Notes under the pieces: model-generated
What the model was told of the DNA's origin: nothing
Database searches by the model: none
Seen by the model: only the letters and a program-made list of their open reading frames with translations
In this document: positions 8,833-16,998 of the stretch, piece after piece
Numbering within the stretch: position 1 is the stretch's first letter
Layout: each line of letters opens with the position of its first letter
Assembly (NCBI RefSeq): GCF_002890915.1
Contig: NZ_POUT01000004.1
Coordinates: forward strand, 62,001 to 126,000
Source: Stutzerimonas stutzeri
GTDB lineage: Bacteria; Pseudomonadota; Gammaproteobacteria; Pseudomonadales; Pseudomonadaceae
DNA: 64,000 bases
Direction of reading: 5' to 3'
Translations under genes and position numbers: made by a program

Positions 8833-9855
8833 ATGACTGCCAAACCTCTGTACCGTTACGCCGATGGCCGCCTGCCCAACACGCTGGCGATCCTCTATAC
8901 CGCGCTCGCCTACGGCGGCGGCCTGGCTCTGCTGTTCGCCGGTAACGGCTGGCTGAACGCACTGGGCACGTTGCTGCTGGCCCACGGCATGATCATCGCC
9001 GCCTACCTGATCCACGAATTCGCCCACGGCGCCATCTTCAGCGTGCCCAAGCACAACGAATGGGCCGGCAATGTCTGCAGCTGGCTGTGCGGCAGCTGCT
9101 ACGCCGAGTTCCAGGACCTGCGCAAGAAGCACATGCGCCACCACGTCGACCGCGCCGACGTGATCACCTTCGACAGCAAGGCCTTCCTCAAGGCACGCCC
9201 GCTGTGGTTGCAGAAGCTGGTGCTGGCGCTGGAATGGGCCTATGTGCCGGCGGTGGAGCTGATCATGCATTTCTATGTGATCGCCCTTCCCTTCATCACC
9301 GACAACGACAAGCACCGCGCCCGGCGCGGCAAGGTCGCCGCGGTGCTGGCCATTCGCACACTGCTTTTTGTCGGGCTCGCGGTGCTCTCGCCGAAGGCCG
9401 TGCTGCTCTACGCCGTGGCCTGGATGATCATGCTCGGCGTGCTGCGTTTCGCCGATGCCTATCAGCACACCTACGAGGCCTTCGCCGTGCTGGAAGATGG
9501 TGGCAAGCTGCCGGAGGACAAGCGCCGCGACCGTAGCTACGAGCAGCAGAACACCTACAGCAACGTGGTTTCCGAGCGCTGGCCGGCGCTGAACCTGCTG
9601 CTGCTCAACTTCTCCTTCCACAACGCCCACCACGAGAAGCCGGTGGCGCCCTGGTATCGCCTGCCCAAGCTGCACGCCGAGCTGTACGGCAGCACCTACA
9701 ACCAGGTCATCCCGATGCGCAAGCTGCTCGGCAGCTTCCACCGCTACCGCGTGCGCCGCGTGCTGGACGATGACTACGGCGTGGTCAGCGAAGGGCCGAA
9801 CAAGGCCGACAACTTCTACGGCGCCGTGGGCGTCTCGTTCCTGACGGCGGTGTGA
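8833..9855 (+). CDS. Membrane fatty-acid-desaturase-fold di-iron oxygenase
   Basis: A 340-residue integral membrane protein with the three His boxes of the desaturase/hydroxylase superfamily: HEFAH (61-65), HMRHH (100-104) and HNAHH (263-267). Together these supply eight His ligands for a di-iron centre. Hydrophobic segments sit around residues 15-60, 140-160 and 175-205. Family members desaturate or hydroxylate unactivated C-H bonds with O2. Placement directly behind a guanidine-responsive binding protein and before two SDR genes suggests hydroxylation of a guanidino compound rather than lipid modification; that is inference. It is 1 nt upstream of the next gene and is clearly co-translated. 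Confidence 0.85.
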   Translation: MTAKPLYRYADGRLPNTLAILYTALAYGGGLALLFAGNGWLNALGTLLLAHGMIIAAYLIHEFAHGAIFSVPKHNEWAGNVCSWLCGSCYAEFQDLRKKHMRHHVDRADVITFDSKAFLKARPLWLQKLVLALEWAYVPAVELIMHFYVIALPFITDNDKHRARRGKVAAVLAIRTLLFVGLAVLSPKAVLLYAVAWMIMLGVLRFADAYQHTYEAFAVLEDGGKLPEDKRRDRSYEQQNTYSNVVSERWPALNLLLLNFSFHNAHHEKPVAPWYRLPKLHAELYGSTYNQVIPMRKLLGSFHRYRVRRVLDDDYGVVSEGPNKADNFYGAVGVSFLTAV

Positions 9856-9856
9856 C

Positions 9857-10645
9857 ATGCACAAGGCACTGGATTACCGAGGCCGTTGCGTGGTCATCAC
9901 CGGCGCCGCCGGGGGCATCGGCCGGGGCCTGGCGCAGAGCTTCGCCGCCGCCGGCGCCACCCTGGAGCTGCTGGACCGTGACGCCGAGGCGCTCGCCCGG
10001 CTCGCCGATGAGCTCGGCGCCGATACACCATTGCACTGTACGGCGCTGGACCTCGGCGACCATCAGGCGGTACGCCAATACGCCGACGATCTCGCCTGCC
10101 GCGGGCTGCATGCCGACGTGGTGGTCAACAACGCCGGCGTCGAATTCGCCACGCCGCTGGGCGAGTGCAGCGTCGAGGCCGACCAGCGCTGGTCGGCCCT
10201 GCTGGAGAACAACGTCGGTTCCATGCAGCGCCTGACCCGCGCATTGCTGCCACGCCTGCGCGCCGGCGCCAGCGTGATCAACCAGGCCTCCATCTGGGGT
10301 CTGAAAGGCGTGCCGGGCTTTTCCGCCTATGTCGCCAGCAAGCACGCGGTGGTCGGCCTGACCCGCTCGCTGGCCTGGGAGCTGGGCCCGCGGCGCATCC
10401 GGGTGAACGCGGTGTGCCCCGGCTGGATCGGCACCGATGCGGCCATGCGCTCGCTGCAGGTGATGGCGGACGCCAACGGCCGCAGCGACAGCGCCGAGCT
10501 GGCGGCGATACTCGCCAACCAGGCCATTCCGGAGCTGCTGACACCGGCCGATCTGGGCGGCACCTTCCTGTTCCTCGGCTCACCGCTGGCCGCCGCCCTG
10601 ACCGGCCAGGCGCTGTCGGTCAGCCACGGCGAGGTGATGCACTGA
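9857..10645 (+). CDS. Short-chain dehydrogenase/reductase (first of pair)
   Basis: A 262-residue classical SDR with the cofactor motif TGAAGGIG near residue 15, NNAG, and the catalytic SAYVASK (Tyr-xxx-Lys) preceded by the active-site Ser in NQASIWG. An acidic residue after beta-2 (LLDRD) suggests NAD preference. It would oxidise an alcohol, possibly one made by the upstream oxygenase. Its last base overlaps the start of the next SDR (TGATG). Confidence 0.88.
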   Translation: MHKALDYRGRCVVITGAAGGIGRGLAQSFAAAGATLELLDRDAEALARLADELGADTPLHCTALDLGDHQAVRQYADDLACRGLHADVVVNNAGVEFATPLGECSVEADQRWSALLENNVGSMQRLTRALLPRLRAGASVINQASIWGLKGVPGFSAYVASKHAVVGLTRSLAWELGPRRIRVNAVCPGWIGTDAAMRSLQVMADANGRSDSAELAAILANQAIPELLTPADLGGTFLFLGSPLAAALTGQALSVSHGEVMH

Positions 10646-11400
10646 TGGCTGCCATCCTTACCGGGCAGACCGCTCTGGTCACCGGCGCAGCGACCGGCAT
10701 CGGCCGTGTCACCGCACTCGCGCTGGCCGCCGAAGGCGCGCGGGTCTGGATCAACCATCGCGATCAACACGACCTGGCGGAACGAGTGGTCGAACAGATC
10801 ATCGCCAGCGGCGGCTGCGCCTGCGCCATCGAGGCCGATGTCAGCGATCCGGCCGCGGTCGCGGCAATGTTCGAGACCATCGAGGCGCAGGGACCGCTGG
10901 ATCTGCTGGTCAACAACGCCGGGGTGATCCTGGAAAAGCCCTTTCTCGAAACCAGCGAGGCCGACTGGGCAAGGGTGCTGGGCGTCGATCTCGCCGGCGT
11001 CTACCGCTGTTGCCGCCATGCACTGGCACACATGCAGCCGCGGCGCAGCGGCGCCATCGTCAATGTCGCCTCGGACCTCGGATTTCTCGGCCGCGAACAG
11101 TACGTCGCCTACTGCACGGCCAAGGCCGGGGTGATCGGCCTGACCCGCTCACTGGCCCGCGAATTCGCTGCAGACGGCATCCGCATCAATGGCGTCGCAC
11201 CCGGCCCCATCGCCACGGCGATGGTCAGCCCGGAGCACATGAGCGACGAGTGGATGGCCAAGGAGCTGGCGATCCCCATGGCGCGCCTGGGCACGCCGGA
11301 GGAAGTCGCGGCGGCCATCGTCTTCCTGCTTTCGCCGCAGGCGAGCTATTTCACCGGACAGCTGCTCGGGCCCAATGGCGGCTCCTGGATGGGCGCATGA
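10645..11400 (+). CDS. Short-chain dehydrogenase/reductase (second of pair), FabG-like
   Basis: A 251-residue classical SDR with TGAATGIG near residue 13, NNAG, Ser in NVASDLG, catalytic YVAYCTAK and the C-terminal FTGQLLGPNGG signature common to 3-oxoacyl-ACP reductase and glucose 1-dehydrogenase relatives. The INHRD after beta-2 contains Arg, suggesting NADP(H). ATG 10645 overlaps the previous stop codon. Together with the first SDR it could carry out two successive oxidations, or one oxidation and one reduction. Confidence 0.87.
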   Translation: MAAILTGQTALVTGAATGIGRVTALALAAEGARVWINHRDQHDLAERVVEQIIASGGCACAIEADVSDPAAVAAMFETIEAQGPLDLLVNNAGVILEKPFLETSEADWARVLGVDLAGVYRCCRHALAHMQPRRSGAIVNVASDLGFLGREQYVAYCTAKAGVIGLTRSLAREFAADGIRINGVAPGPIATAMVSPEHMSDEWMAKELAIPMARLGTPEEVAAAIVFLLSPQASYFTGQLLGPNGGSWMGA

Positions 11401-12281
11401 ACAGCCTGATGCCGCAGGGCATGCTGATCGGCGGCGCCATCATGTGGGGCCTGGGCTGGCTGCCGCTGCAGTTCTTCGCTGCCCGCGGTCTGGCCGGCAT
11501 GCTGCTGGTGCTGTTGACCTATTCGCTGCTCAGCCTGCTGGCGCTACCGGTGCTCTGGCAGCAGCGCCGGCAGTGGGCGAGCCAGTATCGCCAGGTACTC
11601 ACCATGGGCCTGTGCGGCGGCTGGGCCACCGCAGCACTGGTCACGGCCCTGGCTGACGGCAACGTGGTGCGGGTGATGCTGCTGTTCTACCTGGCGCCGG
11701 TGTGGGCGATGGTCGGCGGCTGGCTGCTGCTGGGCGAACGCCTCAGCGGCACGCGGCTGTTCGCCCTAGGGCTGGCGATGCTGGGCATCGGCCTGACCCT
11801 CGGCATCACGGGCGAAGCCCTGGACGCGCCGGGCGCGAACGACTGGCTGGCGCTATCCGCCGGCCTCGCCTTCAGCCTCAACAACCTCGCCACCCGCGCT
11901 GCTGACCGGGTGCCGCTGGCGAGCAAGGCGCTGGTCAGCTTCGTCGGCAGCGCGCTGCTCGGTGGGCTGTTCTGCCTGCTGCTGCGCCAGCCACTTCCGC
12001 CCCTTGATCTGACCCTGAGCTGGCAGATCGCCCTGCTCGCGCTCGGCTGGCTGGTCAGCATGGCCGCCGTGCAGTACGGCCTGACGCATCTGGAAGCCGG
12101 CCGCGCCGCGGTGCTGGTGGTGTTCGAGCTGATCGCCGCGGTGCTGTCGTCCGCCTGGTTCGGCAGCCACGTCATCGGCCCGAACGAATGGCTCGGCGCC
12201 GCCCTGATCACCACCGCCGCGCTGATCGCCGGCTGGCCGGAACGTCCCCTTTCAATCGCGACAAGGAGCACCTGCGCATGA
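11397..12281 (+). CDS. EamA/DMT-family transporter
   Basis: A 294-residue membrane protein with about ten predicted hydrophobic helices arranged as two EamA repeats (about 5-135 and 150-285). DMT-family proteins move metabolites, most often outward; some SMR relatives under guanidine riboswitches export guanidinium. Here it may export a product or excess guanidine, or import the substrate. ATG 11397 overlaps the SDR stop (ATGA), which sets the start. Confidence 0.85.
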   Translation: MNSLMPQGMLIGGAIMWGLGWLPLQFFAARGLAGMLLVLLTYSLLSLLALPVLWQQRRQWASQYRQVLTMGLCGGWATAALVTALADGNVVRVMLLFYLAPVWAMVGGWLLLGERLSGTRLFALGLAMLGIGLTLGITGEALDAPGANDWLALSAGLAFSLNNLATRAADRVPLASKALVSFVGSALLGGLFCLLLRQPLPPLDLTLSWQIALLALGWLVSMAAVQYGLTHLEAGRAAVLVVFELIAAVLSSAWFGSHVIGPNEWLGAALITTAALIAGWPERPLSIATRSTCA

Positions 12282-13039
12282 CCGTGCACATGGATCAACT
12301 GAGCTGGGTCGATTACGAACGCCGCGTGCGCGAAGGCGCCGTGGTCTTTCTGCCCTGCGGCGCCACCGAGCAGCATGGCCCGCACCTGCCGCTGGGCACC
12401 GACGCGCTGCTGGCCAGTGCCATCAGCGCCGATGTGGCAGCACGAGTCGGCGGGCTGGTGGCGCCGGCGCTGTCATACGGCTACAAGTCGCAGCCGAAAT
12501 GCGGCGGCGGCCAGCACTTCTGCGGTACCACCAGCCTGGATGGCGCGACCTTGAGCGCCCTGGTGCGCGACGCCGTGCGTGAGTTCCATCGCCACGGTGT
12601 GCGCCGCCTGGTGCTGGTGCTCGGCCATTACGAGAACCAGTGGTTCGTCGCCGAGGGCATCCAGCTGGCGCTGCGCGACCTCGGGCCGGACGCTGGGCTG
12701 GAGGTGATGCGCCTGGAGCACTGGGATTTCTGCCACGAGCAGACCCTGACCGACATCTTCCCGGAAGGCTTTCCCGGTTTCGCGCTGGAGCATGCCGCGG
12801 TGATCGAGACCTCGCTGATGCTGCATTTCCATCCGCAACTGGTCGCGCTGGAGAAGATTCCCGACGACGCCCCGGCCGACTTTCCGCCCTACGACATGTA
12901 CCCCACCCGTACCGAATGGGTGCCGCCCTCCGGGGTGCTGTCCTCGGCCAGAGGCTCCAGCGCGGCGAAAGGCCAGCGGCTGGCCCACGACATCGTCGAA
13001 GGCATCGCCGCCGCGGTGTGCAAGGAGTTCGCCCTGTGA
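12278..13039 (+). CDS. Creatininase-family amidohydrolase
   Basis: A 253-residue enzyme that resembles true creatinine amidohydrolase more than distant members such as MftE. The metal ligands of Pseudomonas creatininase map with a constant offset: Glu31, His33, Asp42 (in GATEQHGPHLPLGTD), His117 and Glu119 (in GHYENQ). The catalytic EHAA block is present (Glu170, His171). Creatininase opens cyclic creatinine to creatine, a guanidino acid, so its place in a guanidine-responsive operon is striking. A lid Trp I recall at position 174 of the P. putida enzyme aligns with Phe167 here, so the substrate may differ. ATG 12278 has ACAAGGAG upstream and overlaps the preceding stop. Confidence 0.9.
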   Translation: MTVHMDQLSWVDYERRVREGAVVFLPCGATEQHGPHLPLGTDALLASAISADVAARVGGLVAPALSYGYKSQPKCGGGQHFCGTTSLDGATLSALVRDAVREFHRHGVRRLVLVLGHYENQWFVAEGIQLALRDLGPDAGLEVMRLEHWDFCHEQTLTDIFPEGFPGFALEHAAVIETSLMLHFHPQLVALEKIPDDAPADFPPYDMYPTRTEWVPPSGVLSSARGSSAAKGQRLAHDIVEGIAAAVCKEFAL

Positions 13040-13695
13040 GCCTGACGACGAACCCGCTGTTCCTCGAGCATACGGCGTTGCTGGTGATCGACATGCAGCG
13101 CGACTTCTGCGCGCTGGGCGGATACGCCGACCAGGCCGGCATGGACGTCAGCCGCCTGCGCGCGCCGATCCCGGCGATCCAGGCACTGCTGGATCGCGCG
13201 CGCGGCGTGGGCATGCTGGTGGTGCACACCCGTGAAGGCCATCGACCGGATCTTTCCGACCTGCCCGAGCCCAAACGCCGCCGTGCCCAGGCCACCGGCG
13301 CTGCCATCGGCAGCCCCGGCCCCCTCGGCCGCCTGCTGGTGCGCGGCGAATTCGGTCATGACCTGATCGACGAGCTGCAACCGCGCGCCGGCGAGCCGGT
13401 GATCGACAAGCCGGGCTACAGCGCCTTCGCCCATACCGATCTCGAACTGATCCTGCGCCGCCGCGGTATCGAGCGGCTGATCCTGACCGGCGTGACCACC
13501 GAGGTCTGCGTCGCCTCGACGCTGCGCCAGGCCATCGACCTTGGCTTCGACTGCCTGACCGTCCGCGACGCCTGCGCCTCGTCCGACCCGCAACTGCATG
13601 CGGCTGCGCTGGCGATGATCGAGGTGGAAGGCGGCCTGTTCGGCAGCGTGATCGACAGCGCCAGCCTGCTCCGGCGTCTGGAGAGTGCCGCATGA
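13036..13695 (+). CDS. Isochorismatase-fold cysteine amidohydrolase (biuret/guanylurea/N-carbamoyl type)
   Basis: A 219-residue cysteine hydrolase with the Asp-Lys-Cys triad intact: Asp19 (VIDMQRDF), Lys125 (VIDKPGYSAF) and Cys158 (TTEVCVAST). The DKPGYSAFAHTDLE segment is typical of the subgroup that includes biuret hydrolase and N-carbamoylsarcosine amidase. As I recall, guanylurea hydrolase GuuH also belongs to this fold. It likely cleaves an N-carbamoyl or guanyl amide bond and releases ammonia. The start is GTG 13036, overlapping the creatininase stop (GTGA) with AAGGAG 8 bases upstream. Confidence 0.88.
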   Translation: MSLTTNPLFLEHTALLVIDMQRDFCALGGYADQAGMDVSRLRAPIPAIQALLDRARGVGMLVVHTREGHRPDLSDLPEPKRRRAQATGAAIGSPGPLGRLLVRGEFGHDLIDELQPRAGEPVIDKPGYSAFAHTDLELILRRRGIERLILTGVTTEVCVASTLRQAIDLGFDCLTVRDACASSDPQLHAAALAMIEVEGGLFGSVIDSASLLRRLESAA

Positions 13696-14474
13696 CCGAT
13701 GTACTGAAGCTCTGGCCGCTGCTGACTGCCACGCATCGCTACGACAAGTCGATCTCTACCCGTAATCGCGGCCAGGGCACGCTGATCGACGCGCCGATCC
13801 TCGCCTTTCTTATCGAAACCCGACAGGGTCGCGTGCTGTTCGATGTCGGCTGCGACTACGCCAAGCTCAGCGATCCGCAACTGCGTGCACGCTGGTTCGA
13901 TCCGCTGGAGTTTCCCATGGGGCCGCCCGAGATGACCGAGGAGCAGCGGCTACCCGCTCACATCGCCCGGCACGGGCTGTCACCCGCCGATATCGATCTC
14001 GTGTTCCTCAGCCATCTGCATTTCGATCACGCCGGTGGCCTGTGCGAGTTGTGTGGCTGCGACGTGCATGTGCACGAAGCGGAACTCACCGCCGCCCGTG
14101 CCCAGGCGGACGACGCCTACTTCGCCGATGACTTTGCCGGCGAGCATCGCTGGAAATTACAGCGCGCCGAATACGAGCTGCTGCCCGGACTGCGCGCCAT
14201 CAATACCCCCGGACACACCGCCGGCCACATGTCGCTGCTGATCGAGCTGCCACACGGCAAGCCGGTGATTCTCGCCGGGGATGCTGCGGACCTGCACGAG
14301 AACCTGATCGATGAAGTCGCGCCCGGGCTCTGCTGGCAGGACCGCGAAGACCTGGCGCTGGCCAGCATCCGCAAGCTCAAGGCGACCGCTGCCGAGACCG
14401 ACGCCGAAATCTGGCCGAATCACGACATGGCCTTCTGGCGCACCCTCAGACGCTTCCCGGAGTACCACGCATGA
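13692..14474 (+). CDS. Metallo-beta-lactamase-fold hydrolase (lactonase-like)
   Basis: A 260-residue MBL-fold protein with the zinc motif HLHFDHAGG (His108, His110, Asp112, His113), a later NTPGHTAGHMS His ligand, AGDAAD Asp ligand and a final PNHD. The architecture resembles N-acyl-homoserine-lactone lactonases and related cyclic-ester or cyclic-amide hydrolases. In this operon it may open a lactone or lactam intermediate. ATG 13692 overlaps the isochorismatase stop. Confidence 0.86.
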   Translation: MTDVLKLWPLLTATHRYDKSISTRNRGQGTLIDAPILAFLIETRQGRVLFDVGCDYAKLSDPQLRARWFDPLEFPMGPPEMTEEQRLPAHIARHGLSPADIDLVFLSHLHFDHAGGLCELCGCDVHVHEAELTAARAQADDAYFADDFAGEHRWKLQRAEYELLPGLRAINTPGHTAGHMSLLIELPHGKPVILAGDAADLHENLIDEVAPGLCWQDREDLALASIRKLKATAAETDAEIWPNHDMAFWRTLRRFPEYHA

Positions 14475-15280
14475 AGAGCGTTCCCGATGGCTATCTCGGC
14501 GTCTGGCGCCGTCGCCTGCTGACCACCACGGCCGGCCTGCGCGACGAAACCAGCGAAGTCTACTGGCTGCAGACCGCCAGCCTGCACGCCGACCTGCGCC
14601 TGCCGCGGCCGCACCCCGTGGCACCGGCAGCCTCGCTGGAAACCTGCAGCCATGCCCAGCAGTTGGCGCTGAGCGAACAGGCTGGCTTCGCCGGCATCAC
14701 CGAGGTCAACGGCGATATCTGCCAGTGGCATCGCCTGATCGACTTCCAGCCGCCGGGCGGCCCCGCGGATATCGGCCTGATGCGCTTCGAGACCCCGGAG
14801 CGACTGCTGGAAGACGGGCTGGACGGCAGCTATCACGAAATCTGGCAGCAGGTACCGGAATCGGATGGGGTCAACTGGGGGCTCTGGCTTGAAGCTGCCG
14901 GGCAGCCCTCGCGCCAGGCCTGCCTGCTGGTGGCGGGCGACTACTTCCTGTTCGCCGCCGATCGCCCGCTGCCGCTCTCGCCGGACGGCAGTCACCTGCG
15001 CGACCAGTTGGCCGCGGTCGGCCCCGCGCTGCGACCGCGGCTGCTGGCCTTCGAACTCTCCTTCGGCCGCCATCGCAACGGCGCCACGCCCTGGCAGATC
15101 ACCCATTCGACACTGCCGGGGCGTGTCGGCGATGCGCTGCTGCCCAGCTACTGGCGCTTCGCCGATCCGGCCAGCCTGCCTGACGAAGACCTGGCGCGGC
15201 TGGGCCGCTATGTGCCGAGCGGCGGCTGGCAGCGCGCCGAGCTTCCCCTTTCCAGCACGCCCCTGGAGGTGCCCGCATGA
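14471..15280 (+). CDS. Uncharacterised protein of the guanidine-responsive operon
   Basis: A soluble 269-residue protein with no signal peptide or membrane segment. It begins VPDGYLGVWRRRLL and is rich in Trp, Asp and Gly. Its N-terminal half contains HADLRLPRP, a TEVNGDICQWHR core and YHEIWQQV. The C-terminal half (from about 135) looks like a second beta-rich unit. This hints at a calycin/HRI1-like barrel, a low-confidence guess. Both start and stop overlap neighbouring genes (ATGA), so it is a real, co-translated member of the pathway and not a spurious ORF. Its function is unknown; substrate or cofactor binding is possible. Confidence 0.75.
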   Translation: MKSVPDGYLGVWRRRLLTTTAGLRDETSEVYWLQTASLHADLRLPRPHPVAPAASLETCSHAQQLALSEQAGFAGITEVNGDICQWHRLIDFQPPGGPADIGLMRFETPERLLEDGLDGSYHEIWQQVPESDGVNWGLWLEAAGQPSRQACLLVAGDYFLFAADRPLPLSPDGSHLRDQLAAVGPALRPRLLAFELSFGRHRNGATPWQITHSTLPGRVGDALLPSYWRFADPASLPDEDLARLGRYVPSGGWQRAELPLSSTPLEVPA

Positions 15281-16149
15281 CCGCGCAGATCACCATTGCC
15301 ACGCCCGGCGTCGAGCAAACGAGCCGGACCGCGCCCGCCGAACCGAGCGTATCGCTGGTACGCAAAAGCAGCTTCTGGCGCATTCGCGGCGACCTCTCGC
15401 GGCGCAGCGCCTGGCTGCTGACCGGCGCCGGGCTGAGCCTGCCCTTCGTCGTCTGGTGGCTGTGGACCGCGCTCGGCCTGGCCGACCCGATGTTCATGCC
15501 CAGCCCCGGCGCAGTGCTCGAGCGCATCGGCCGCTGGTGGACCAGCGAGGGGCTGCTGGGAGACATCGGCATCAGCGTCTGGCGGGTCATGGCGGGCTTC
15601 GGCGCCTCGGCGCTGATCGCCCTGCCACTGGGGCTGTACATCGGCACCTACCGGCCGGTGCAGGCTTTTCTCGAACCGCTCACCGACTTCATCCGCTACA
15701 TGCCGGCGGTGGCGTTCATTCCGCTGGTGATGCTCTGGGTCGGCATCGACGAAGGCTCCAAGGTGTTGATCATCTTCATCGGCACCTTTTTCCAGATGGT
15801 GCTGATGGTCGCCGAGGATGTGCGCCGCGTACCCATGGCGCAGATCGAGGCGGCGCAGACCATGGGCGCCAACCGCAGCGAGATCGTCAAGCTGGTGATC
15901 CTGCCGTCGGCCAAGCCGGCGCTGCTCGACACCCTGCGCATCACCTGCGGCTGGGCCTGGACCTACCTGGTGGTGGCCGAACTGGTCGCGGCCAACTCCG
16001 GCCTCGGCTACGCCATCCTCAAGGCGCAGCGTTACATGCACACCGACAAGATCTTCGCCGGCATCCTGCTGATCGGTCTCATCGGCCTGCTCACCGACCA
16101 GGCTTTCCGCTGGTTGCACCGCCGCGCCTTTCCCTGGATGAGGAAATGA
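15277..16149 (+). CDS. ABC transporter permease (SsuC/TauC-like)
   Basis: A 290-residue inner-membrane permease of the nitrate/sulfonate/taurine type, with about six helices and the cytoplasmic EAA loop around AAQTMGANRSEIVKLVILP. An N-terminal cytoplasmic stretch of about 40 residues precedes the first helix. It pairs with the adjacent ATPase and the riboswitch-proximal binding protein. ATG 15277 overlaps the preceding stop. Confidence 0.9.
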   Translation: MTAQITIATPGVEQTSRTAPAEPSVSLVRKSSFWRIRGDLSRRSAWLLTGAGLSLPFVVWWLWTALGLADPMFMPSPGAVLERIGRWWTSEGLLGDIGISVWRVMAGFGASALIALPLGLYIGTYRPVQAFLEPLTDFIRYMPAVAFIPLVMLWVGIDEGSKVLIIFIGTFFQMVLMVAEDVRRVPMAQIEAAQTMGANRSEIVKLVILPSAKPALLDTLRITCGWAWTYLVVAELVAANSGLGYAILKAQRYMHTDKIFAGILLIGLIGLLTDQAFRWLHRRAFPWMRK

Positions 16150-16151
16150 CC

Positions 16152-16991
16152 ATGTCCGATGCCAAGATTCGTGTACGCCAGGTCGGCAAGACCTTCGTCA
16201 GCGAGCGCCGCAAGGTGCAGGCGCTGCAGTCGATCGACCTGGATATCCAGCCCAATGAGTTCGTCACCTTCGTCGGCGCCTCGGGCTGCGGCAAGTCCAC
16301 CCTGCTGCGCATCATCGCCGGGCTGGAGACGCTGAGCCGCGGCGAAATCCTGCTCGACGGCAGGCCCATCGACGGCCCCGGCGTCGACCGCGCCATGGTC
16401 TTCCAGCACTACAGCCTCTACCCCTGGCTGACGGTGATGCAGAACATCAAGTTCTGCCGCCAGCTCAAGGTGATCGGCGACACCGTGCGCCACGATGGAG
16501 ACGTGGAGTCCGCCGCCGGCCGCGCCGATGCCCTGCTCAACCTGATGGGCCTGACGCGCTTCGCCGATGCCTACCCCAGCCAGCTCTCCGGCGGCATGCA
16601 GCAACGCGTCGCCATCGCCCGCGCGCTGCTGCCCAAGCCCGCGACACTGCTGATGGACGAGCCGTTCGGCGCGCTGGATGCGCAGACCCGCGAAGTCATG
16701 CACGACCTGATCCGTCACGTGCACCGGCTGGAGAAGAGCACCATCCTGTTCGTCACCCACGATGTCGAGGAGGCCATCTATCTGGGCAGCCGCATCGTGC
16801 TGATGGCGCCACGCCCCGGGCGCATCGATTCGATCTACGAGGTGCCGCTGCCGGCCCAGCGCCACCAGGACATGAAGCTTGCGCCGGAATTCACCGAGCT
16901 CAAGCGCGAGATCCTCGCCCGTATCCGCGAGACGTCGGGCATGCAGACCGATCTGGAACAGCTGGCCAAGCTCAGCGCCGTGGCCGGCTGA
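16152..16991 (+). CDS. ABC transporter ATP-binding protein (SsuB/TauB-like)
   Basis: A 279-residue ATPase with Walker [11 protein letters not shown]-loop [10 protein letters not shown], signature [16 protein letters not shown], Walker [12 protein letters not shown] and the H-loop in [12 protein letters not shown] 16152 has GAGGAA 7 bases upstream; an alternative ATG at 16146 would overlap the permease stop. It is the last gene of the operon and ends 7 bases from the convergent stop of the Amt fusion gene, with no obvious terminator between. Confidence 0.92.
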   Translation: MSDAKIRVRQVGKTFVSERRKVQALQSIDLDIQPNEFVTFVGASGCGKSTLLRIIAGLETLSRGEILLDGRPIDGPGVDRAMVFQHYSLYPWLTVMQNIKFCRQLKVIGDTVRHDGDVESAAGRADALLNLMGLTRFADAYPSQLSGGMQQRVAIARALLPKPATLLMDEPFGALDAQTREVMHDLIRHVHRLEKSTILFVTHDVEEAIYLGSRIVLMAPRPGRIDSIYEVPLPAQRHQDMKLAPEFTELKREILARIRETSGMQTDLEQLAKLSAVAG

Positions 16992-16998
16992 AGCCTGC

